Source of the DNA: Rhizobium sp. LCM 4573
GTDB lineage: Bacteria; Pseudomonadota; Alphaproteobacteria; Rhizobiales; Rhizobiaceae
Length of the DNA: 8,951 nucleotides
Direction of reading: 5' to 3'
NCBI RefSeq assembly: GCF_001854865.1
Contig: NZ_MDDW01000001.1
Coordinates: 928,553 to 937,503 of the forward strand
Both the position numbers and the translations under genes were made by a program. Within the stretch, counting starts at the first letter, position 1. The number at the start of each line of letters is the position of its first letter. Below the pieces are notes generated by a model. That model was given only the letters and a program-made list of their open reading frames with translations, did not search any database and was not told the origin of the DNA. Positions 4,954 to 8,951 of the stretch are shown piece by piece.

Positions 4954-6219
4954 ATGTCCATGGAGGATATGCTTCACACATCAACGTTTTCACCGACGCT
5001 GACCCCGGCCGGCGGAGCCAATCAGGTGCGCGTGCGGGCCTATAACGAGCGGCTCGTTCTTTCGCTTATCCGCCTCCATGGGTCCCTTTCCAAAGCTGAG
5101 ATCGCGCGCCGCAGCGGGCTTTCCGCCCAGACCGCATCCGTCATCATGCGTTCGCTCGAAAAGGAAGGTTTGCTGCTGCGCGGCGCGCCCGTGCGCGGCA
5201 AGGTGGGCCAGCCCTCGATTCCCATGCAGTTGAACCCGGACGCCGTCTACTCCTTCGGAGTCAAGATCGGCCGCCGCAGCGCTGATCTCGTGCTGATGGA
5301 TTTCGTCGGACGCATCCGTCTCCAGCTTCACGAGACCTTCGCCTTTCCGTTGCCGGACCGCATCATGACCTTCATTACGAAGGGTATTTCGGCGCTCGAA
5401 ACCAAGCTCGATGAAACGCAGCGCGGCCGCATCGCCGGCATCGGCATCGCCGCCCCCTTCGAACTCTGGAACTGGGCAAAGGAAGTGGGAGCGCCCGAAG
5501 GGGCGATGGATGTCTGGCGCAATTTCGATCTGCAGGCAGAGGCATCCGCCAGAATCGCCTATCCCGTCTATCTGCAGAACGACGCCACCAGCGCTTGCGG
5601 AGCCGAACTCGTCTTCGGCATCGGCCCTTCCTACCCGGATTTCGTCTATTTCTTCATCGGCTCCTTCATCGGCGGCGGCATCGTGCTGAATTCGGCGATC
5701 TTTTCCGGCCGCACCGGAACCGCGGGAGCGGTGGGGCCGCTTCCCGTACGCGGAAAGAACGGCGAAACGCGGCAACTCCTGGAGATCGCCTCCATTTTCG
5801 TGCTGGAACGGATGCTGCAGGAAAAAGGTATCGATCCCGAGCCGCTGTGGTACTCGGCCGACGAGTGGATCGACTTCGGTGAACCTTTGGAAAGCTGGAT
5901 TCAGGAAACCGCAAAGGCTCTTGCGCAAGCGATCGTGGCCGCCGCCTCCATCATCGATTTCAGTGCTGCGGTGATCGACGGCGGTTTTCCAGATTGGGTG
6001 CGCGAACGGATCGTACGGGCGACAAACGAAGAGGCGAGAAAACTCGATCTTCAGGGTGTCGTCATGCCCGAGATCGTGGAGGGAGCGGTCGGTCCGCAGG
6101 CTCGCGCGGTCGGCGGCGCCAGCCTGCCGATTTTTGCCCGCTATCTCACCGACCAAAGCGTGCTGTTCAAGGAGATCGCCTCAGATCGGCCTCATCCAGT
6201 CCAAAGTGATCGAGGATGA
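4954..6219 (+). CDS. frcR: FrcR, ROK-family transcriptional regulator of the fructose operon
   Basis: The protein (421 aa from this start) has an N-terminal winged helix-turn-helix at about 33-75 (LSLIRLHGSLSKAEIARRSG, then LSAQTASVIMRSLEKEGLL) and a C-terminal ROK sugar-kinase-like domain: FGVKIGRRSADLVLMDF, NDATSACGAELVFG, GSFIGGGIVLN, GTAGAVGPLPV. Two hallmark ROK features are altered: the phosphate-binding DxGxT loop reads KIGRRS, and the zinc motif CxCGxxGCxE is absent. It is therefore a sensor without evident kinase activity. The ATG at 4948 is only two bases after GGGAGG (4940-4945); the ATG at 4954 is eight bases away and preferred. It is divergent from frcB and probably controls the frc operon in response to fructose or a derivative. 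The last 53 bases overlap the convergent DUF4112 gene. Confidence 0.9.
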   Translation: MSMEDMLHTSTFSPTLTPAGGANQVRVRAYNERLVLSLIRLHGSLSKAEIARRSGLSAQTASVIMRSLEKEGLLLRGAPVRGKVGQPSIPMQLNPDAVYSFGVKIGRRSADLVLMDFVGRIRLQLHETFAFPLPDRIMTFITKGISALETKLDETQRGRIAGIGIAAPFELWNWAKEVGAPEGAMDVWRNFDLQAEASARIAYPVYLQNDATSACGAELVFGIGPSYPDFVYFFIGSFIGGGIVLNSAIFSGRTGTAGAVGPLPVRGKNGETRQLLEIASIFVLERMLQEKGIDPEPLWYSADEWIDFGEPLESWIQETAKALAQAIVAAASIIDFSAAVIDGGFPDWVRERIVRATNEEARKLDLQGVVMPEIVEGAVGPQARAVGGASLPIFARYLTDQSVLFKEIASDRPHPVQSDRG

Positions 6220-6589
6220 TCCTCACATTTCGCCGATGTGACTTGAAGTAGATATCGAACAGATCGCCGATGACCGGCACGCTGCCGGCGACCGCATCCG
6301 CAGCGAGATTGCCGAACATCTGCGCCATCTTCTCCTTCGGAAGACCCATCCGGCGCGCCTCGTTGATAATCAGCAGACCGATGAGCGCGCCGCTCGCGTC
6401 ACCCACGACCGGCAGAAGACCGAGCATGGAATCGGCTCCGAAGCGGATATTCGTGCCGGGAATGCGGATTGCGGTATCCATGAGCCGTGCGAGCGCCGAA
6501 AGGCGCCTTAACCGGCGCAACCGTTCGATTCCTTCGAAATCCTGTGCTCGCCCGCCGAACCCGGCCGCGCCGGTAGTGGTGGTCATCAT
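6167..6589 (-). CDS. DUF4112 family protein (140 aa)
   Basis: The product shows the two repeated blocks typical of DUF4112: IPGTNIRFGADSMLGLLPVV followed by GDASG (about 43-67), and NLAADAVAGSVPVIGDLFD (about 94-112) followed by KSHRRNVRIL. The GLLPVVGD and GSVPVIGD repeats flank short hydrophobic stretches (SGALIGLLIINEA), suggesting membrane association rather than a classical spanning protein. The basic N-terminal region (RLRRLRRLSALARL) is amphipathic. The family has no established function. AAGGAGG (complement of 6594-6600) precedes two adjacent ATG codons (6589 and 6586); the first is taken here. It lies 72 bases downstream of the 55-aa gene on the same strand, so the two may be cotranscribed, and its 3' end overlaps frcR tail-to-tail. 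Confidence 0.85.
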   Translation of the reverse strand: MMTTTTGAAGFGGRAQDFEGIERLRRLRRLSALARLMDTAIRIPGTNIRFGADSMLGLLPVVGDASGALIGLLIINEARRMGLPKEKMAQMFGNLAADAVAGSVPVIGDLFDIYFKSHRRNVRIILDHFGLDEADLRRSP

Positions 6590-6608
6590 GTGGCCTCCTT
6601 GGGCCGTT

Positions 6609-6643
6609 ATCTGCTCGAATGAACAGATGGCGATGGCGAGCAG
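6609..6643 (-). promoter_or_regulatory. Alternative hairpins in the leader of the DUF4112 gene
   Basis: CTGCTCG (6611-6617) can pair with CGAGCAG (6637-6643), while the overlapping ATCTG (6609-6613) can instead pair with CAGAT (6624-6628). The two pairings exclude each other and lie immediately upstream of the Shine-Dalgarno at 6594-6600. Short stems like these can occur by chance. Confidence 0.2.
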
Positions 6644-6661
6644 GTATTTCCAGGAAAGCGA

Positions 6662-6829
6662 TTAGGGCATTTCCTCCGGAGGCTGATCCACGAGGCTCTT
6701 CGCCTGTTCTGCAAGCTCGGCGAGACGACGGGTTATCTCCGCCAGGGTTATCTCGGCGGCAGCATCGTGCACCGGTTCCGCTTCAGTTTCCTCGATGACC
6801 ACGGATTCGTTTGATTTTTTGTCCGGCAT
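6662..6829 (-). CDS. Small acidic hypothetical protein (55 aa)
   Basis: An open frame runs from the ATG at 6829 to TAA at 6664-6662, preceded by a modest Shine-Dalgarno (GAGGGG, seven bases upstream). The product begins MPDKKSNESVVIEETEAEP and is acidic, with a predicted amphipathic helix at about 25-47 (AEITLAEITRRLAELAEQAK). The helix contains a short duplication, AEITL/AEITR, visible in DNA as two 15-base near-copies. There is no signal peptide or membrane segment, and I do not recognise a family. It precedes the DUF4112 gene on the same strand with a 72-base gap, which suggests a two-gene unit. Coding is supported by ribosome-binding site, gene order and sensible composition, but its short length keeps confidence moderate. 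Confidence 0.6.
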   Translation of the reverse strand: MPDKKSNESVVIEETEAEPVHDAAAEITLAEITRRLAELAEQAKSLVDQPPEEMP

Positions 6830-6897
6830 CGAAATACCCCTCGATATTTATGGGATTAGGGATGGCTCAATTAGCGCGCCATTAATCATCGGCAAGG

Positions 6898-6942
6898 GAG
6901 CGGCGTGAGGTTCCCGGCTGAAAGGGAAACTTCACACCGCTC
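6898..6942. repeat. Long imperfect palindrome in the gap after the DUF1236 gene
   Basis: The left arm at 6898-6915 (GAGCGGCGTGAGG then TTCCC) and the right arm at 6924-6942 are near reverse complements: 16 bases match, with two mismatches and one extra base, around an eight-base loop. Read on the minus strand one mismatch becomes a G-U pair, so the RNA hairpin is better there. There is no T-tract on either side. It could be a terminator-like structure ending DUF1236 transcription, or a copy of a dispersed intergenic palindrome. Confidence 0.55.
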
Positions 6943-6999
6943 TTGAAAGGGCCACGTGGGGCGGCGGGGACGATGACTTGCGCGGCCCTTCCGTTCGCA

Positions 7000-7392
7000 T
7001 CAGTCCAGGACCTGGACGACCGTGCGGCTGCCCGGATCGACGATCACCCGCTGTTCGTTGACGACGGCATAGGCATAGGCAGGTTCCTCGGGGACCGGCA
7101 TCAGTACGACCTGCTCCGGAACGGGCCTGCCCACGACCACGGGCTGTTCGACGATCACGGCCTGCGGCGGCAACGGCTGTTCGCGCACATAGGTCACGAC
7201 CCTGTCCGGCGGCGGATCGATGGCAGTACCTGCGACCGCACCCACGGCGCCGCCAACCGCAGCGCCCACCGGCCCGCCGATGATGGCTCCCGTCACGGCA
7301 CCGCCCACCGCACCGTTGACCGTGCTTTCCTGTGCCTGTGCCCCCGAGGCAAGGCCAAGGATCGCAGCCGACATGACAAGCAGCTTTTTCAT
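7000..7392 (-). CDS. Secreted glycine-zipper protein with C-terminal DUF1236
   Basis: The 130-aa protein starts at 7392 after AAAGGAGAA. Residues 1-20 form a Sec signal peptide (MKKLLVMSAAILGLASGAQA, cleavage before Q21). Residues 27-57 form a glycine zipper (GAVGGAVTGAIIGGPVGAA and onward), a packed Gly/Ala helix found in envelope proteins. A Pro/Val-rich linker follows at 58-102. The C-terminal YAYAVVNEQRVIVDPGSR and the VVQVLD end match DUF1236, a short domain common in rhizobial envelope proteins, often in several copies. The location is therefore periplasm or outer membrane; function is unknown. It is monocistronic by appearance, with a near-consensus EcfG-like promoter at 7422-7446 and a large palindrome downstream. 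Confidence 0.87.
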   Translation of the reverse strand: MKKLLVMSAAILGLASGAQAQESTVNGAVGGAVTGAIIGGPVGAAVGGAVGAVAGTAIDPPPDRVVTYVREQPLPPQAVIVEQPVVVGRPVPEQVVLMPVPEEPAYAYAVVNEQRVIVDPGSRTVVQVLD

Positions 7393-7421
7393 CGCAATTC
7401 TCCTTTCCTGATTGATTGGAG

Positions 7422-7446
7422 AACGCCCGCCATTGAGGGCTGTTCC
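7422..7446 (-). promoter_or_regulatory. Consensus EcfG/RpoE2-like promoter of the DUF1236 gene
   Basis: On the minus strand GGAAC (7446-7442), 16 bases, then CGTT (7425-7422) exactly match the GGAAC-N16-CGTT consensus. The start would fall near 7415, about 23 bases before the ATG at 7392, leaving room for the Shine-Dalgarno. This is the best of the stress-promoter matches in the window. Confidence 0.6.
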
Positions 7447-7460
7447 TGCTTCGGACCTTT

Positions 7461-7494
7461 GCCTTCGGCTATCGGACTTTTGACCGATAGAGGC
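7461..7494. promoter_or_regulatory. Dyad upstream of the DUF1236 promoter
   Basis: CTATCGG (7469-7475) and CCGATAG (7484-7490) form a perfect 7+7 inverted repeat around eight bases. An outer GCCT (7461-7464) / AGGC (7491-7494) pairing is possible if four bases bulge out. It is centred about 65 bases upstream of the predicted DUF1236 start, a typical activator position, and lies downstream of the terminator of the neighbouring kinase gene. Confidence 0.35.
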
Positions 7495-7525
7495 GCCTTA
7501 CCTTCGGCCGGCAGGCGAGCCGCAG

Positions 7526-7554
7526 CGAAAAGGCCGCGCCCGAAAGCGCGGCCT
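7526..7554 (-). terminator. Intrinsic terminator of the ExoP-like gene
   Basis: AGGCCGCGC (7531-7539) and GCGCGGCCT (7546-7554) form a perfect nine-pair stem with a six-base loop. On the minus strand the stem runs directly into TTTT and then CG. It sits about 30 bases after the stop at 7585, as expected for a terminator of that gene. Confidence 0.75.
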
Positions 7555-7584
7555 CATCCGATCGGTACACAGATTTGATTTAGC

Positions 7585-8951
7585 CTACCCTTTCAGAGTA
7601 GCCTCTTCTCCGTAATAGGACAGATACCGCTCGCGGAACCGCTCCGGCGCGCCGGGGTCAGCGTAGCGATGCAGATCTTCCATATCCGTCTTGTTGAGGA
7701 TCACGCCGATCAGTTTCGAGGCGATCTGCGGCTCGCTGTTGAGCACGTTCTGAACGGTCTTGGCCGGCGTGACGCCCCATTCCGTCACGAAGACGAACCC
7801 GTCGACGTTATGCGCGAATGCCTTTGCATCGATCACCGGGACGAGAGGAGCAAGGTCGACGACGATGACGTCGAATTTGTCGCTGACGGTCTCCAGGAAT
7901 TTGCTCATGCCCTGCGAAGCAAGAAGTTCGCTGGTATGGGCCAGCTTCTTGCTGCGCGAAGTCATCGGCATGATCGTCAGCCGCGTACGGCGGTCGACGC
8001 GCGCAGCGCTCGTCCAGGGCGTCTCCCCCAGTATGACTTCGACAAGCCCCACCTGAGGCTCTGTCGCCAGCATACGGCTGAGGCCGGGATTACGAAGATC
8101 GCCGTCGATCACCAGCGTTCTCAGCCCCGAAGCAGCAACCAGGCCGGCGAAGTTTGCCGCGACGGTGGACTTGCCCTCCCCCGGCAGCGCTGAAACGACG
8201 CCGATCACCCGGCAGGTTCTGCCCTGCAGCACGATATCGGAAGCGAGCTTGGTGTTGCGCAGCGTCTCGGCGAAGCTCGATCGGGGCGAATCGACGGAAA
8301 TGCGCATCATTTTCCGGAGTGCGATCGGATCGCCTTCCGGCATTTTCGTCTGATCCTGCTCCTCCTTGGCAGCAGTCGCAGGCGTTTCGGCATTCTGCTG
8401 AGTGCCGATCAGCGGCAGATAACCAAGGAAGCGGACGCCGAGCTTGTCCTGAACGTCCTGACCGGTACGGAAGAACCGCTCGCGAAACTCCAGAAGCGTC
8501 GCAAGCGCGCCGCCCGCCATCAGGCCGAGCACCAGGGAAAGCGCCATGGTCATCGTCTTGCGCGGACTGGAGGGCGCGGTCGGCACGCCTGCCTCGGAGA
8601 TCACGCGAGCCTTGGCGATCGGGAAGGACTGCCGCTGCGAAGCCTCCTCGAACCGTCCGAGATAGGATTCGTAGAGCGATTTCAACGCCGTCGCCTTCTG
8701 CTCCAGCTCCCGCAACTGCACCATTTCGACATTGGCTTCGGAATTGTGGCCGGCAACGCGGTCGATGCTTTCCCTCAGCGATCTCTCACGCGAGCTCGCC
8801 ACTTCGTATTCGTTGCGGAAACTGCCGGTGAGGTTCTGAAGCTCGCGATAAATCTGATTGGAGATATCGCCCTTCTCGGCCTGGAGCGCGACGGCCTGCG
8901 GATGGTCCGCGCCGAATTGCTGGATGATGCCCTGTTCGCGTTCGGTGATGG
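7585..8951 (-). CDS. ExoP/Wzc-type polysaccharide chain-length regulator with BY-kinase domain, N-terminus outside the window
   Basis: The visible 454 C-terminal residues belong to an inner-membrane protein that controls polymerisation and export of a surface polysaccharide. From the edge inward they show a periplasmic coiled-coil region (visible 1-115), the proline-rich motif before the second membrane segment (VPTAPSSPRK), the membrane segment itself (about 133-153), and a cytosolic bacterial tyrosine kinase domain. Kinase motifs are Walker A LPGEGKST (255-262), Walker A' LVIDGDLRNPG (about 279-289) and Walker B DVIVVDLAP (about 360-368). C-terminal tyrosines (visible 429, 442, 445, 446) form the short autophosphorylation cluster. 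The frame is open to the right edge; an in-frame GTG at 8802 lies inside the coiled coil and is not a start. The ExoP-like family call is firm, but which polysaccharide it serves cannot be told. Confidence 0.92.
   Translation of the reverse strand, partial: ITEREQGIIQQFGADHPQAVALQAEKGDISNQIYRELQNLTGSFRNEYEVASSRERSLRESIDRVAGHNSEANVEMVQLRELEQKATALKSLYESYLGRFEEASQRQSFPIAKARVISEAGVPTAPSSPRKTMTMALSLVLGLMAGGALATLLEFRERFFRTGQDVQDKLGVRFLGYLPLIGTQQNAETPATAAKEEQDQTKMPEGDPIALRKMMRISVDSPRSSFAETLRNTKLASDIVLQGRTCRVIGVVSALPGEGKSTVAANFAGLVAASGLRTLVIDGDLRNPGLSRMLATEPQVGLVEVILGETPWTSAARVDRRTRLTIMPMTSRSKKLAHTSELLASQGMSKFLETVSDKFDVIVVDLAPLVPVIDAKAFAHNVDGFVFVTEWGVTPAKTVQNVLNSEPQIASKLIGVILNKTDMEDLHRYADPGAPERFRERYLSYYGEEATLKG

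Noticed and set aside
4990..6156. A 388-codon open frame antisense to frcR
   Set aside because: It lies wholly inside the well-supported frcR gene, has no ribosome-binding site, and its translation is Arg/His/Asp-rich without domain motifs, as expected of a shadow frame in GC-rich DNA.
6943..7578. A 211-codon plus-strand frame across the DUF1236 gene
   Set aside because: It runs antisense through the signal peptide, promoter and ExoP terminator regions; the translation is low-complexity His/Arg/Asp-rich.
8800..8802. GTG codon as start of the ExoP-like gene
   Set aside because: It is inside a continuous coiled-coil region; the same frame remains open to the window edge with family-like sequence (ITEREQGIIQQFGADHPQA).
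1..8951. CRISPR arrays, tRNA or rRNA genes, insertion sequences, phage or defence genes
   Set aside because: No regularly spaced repeats, tRNA-like cloverleaf, transposase motifs or terminal inverted repeats were seen on either strand.

Overview
The window comes from a GC-rich alphaproteobacterium of the order Hyphomicrobiales (Rhizobium / Sinorhizobium / Agrobacterium relatives). The main support is a complete fructose-type ABC transporter operon, frcB-frcC-frcA-frcK, with a divergent ROK-family regulator frcR. This is the arrangement known from Sinorhizobium meliloti. A DUF1236 envelope protein, a DUF4112 protein and an ExoP/Wzc-type polysaccharide tyrosine kinase fit the same group. No mobile element, CRISPR array, tRNA or rRNA is visible.

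Layout, left to right. (1) Positions 1-1046 hold three small genes: a cysteine-rich four-helix-bundle copper-binding protein (minus, cut by the left edge), a secreted 111-aa protein of unknown function (minus), and a divergent 73-aa charged soluble protein (plus). (2) Positions 1056-4737 hold the frc operon on the minus strand, transcribed frcB (periplasmic binding protein), frcC (permease), frcA (single-domain ATPase), frcK (P-loop kinase). frcC/frcA and frcA/frcK overlap by a few bases. A 156-base gap rich in stem-loops separates frcB from frcC. (3) Positions 4738-4953 are the divergent control region, with a good housekeeping promoter for frcB and an operator-like palindrome, followed by frcR on the plus strand to 6219. 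(4) Positions 6167-6829 (minus) hold a DUF4112 protein, whose 3' end overlaps the 3' end of frcR by 53 bases, preceded by a 55-aa gene that is easy to miss. (5) Positions 7000-7392 (minus) hold a secreted glycine-zipper / DUF1236 protein. (6) From 7585 to the right edge (minus) lies the C-terminal part of an ExoP-like chain-length regulator / BY-kinase, followed by an intrinsic terminator.

The most interesting signal is regulatory. Four of the small genes (copper protein, secreted 111-aa protein, 73-aa protein, DUF1236 protein) have upstream sequences of the form GGAAC-N16/17-(C)GTT. This is the recognition pattern of the alphaproteobacterial general stress sigma factor EcfG (RpoE2 in S. meliloti). 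The site between the divergent 111-aa and 73-aa genes is symmetrical (GGAACC-N15-GGTTCC), so one 27-bp element could serve as promoter in both directions. The picture is a sugar-uptake operon embedded among small envelope and stress genes. The sites are read directly from the sequence; sigma-factor assignment is inference.
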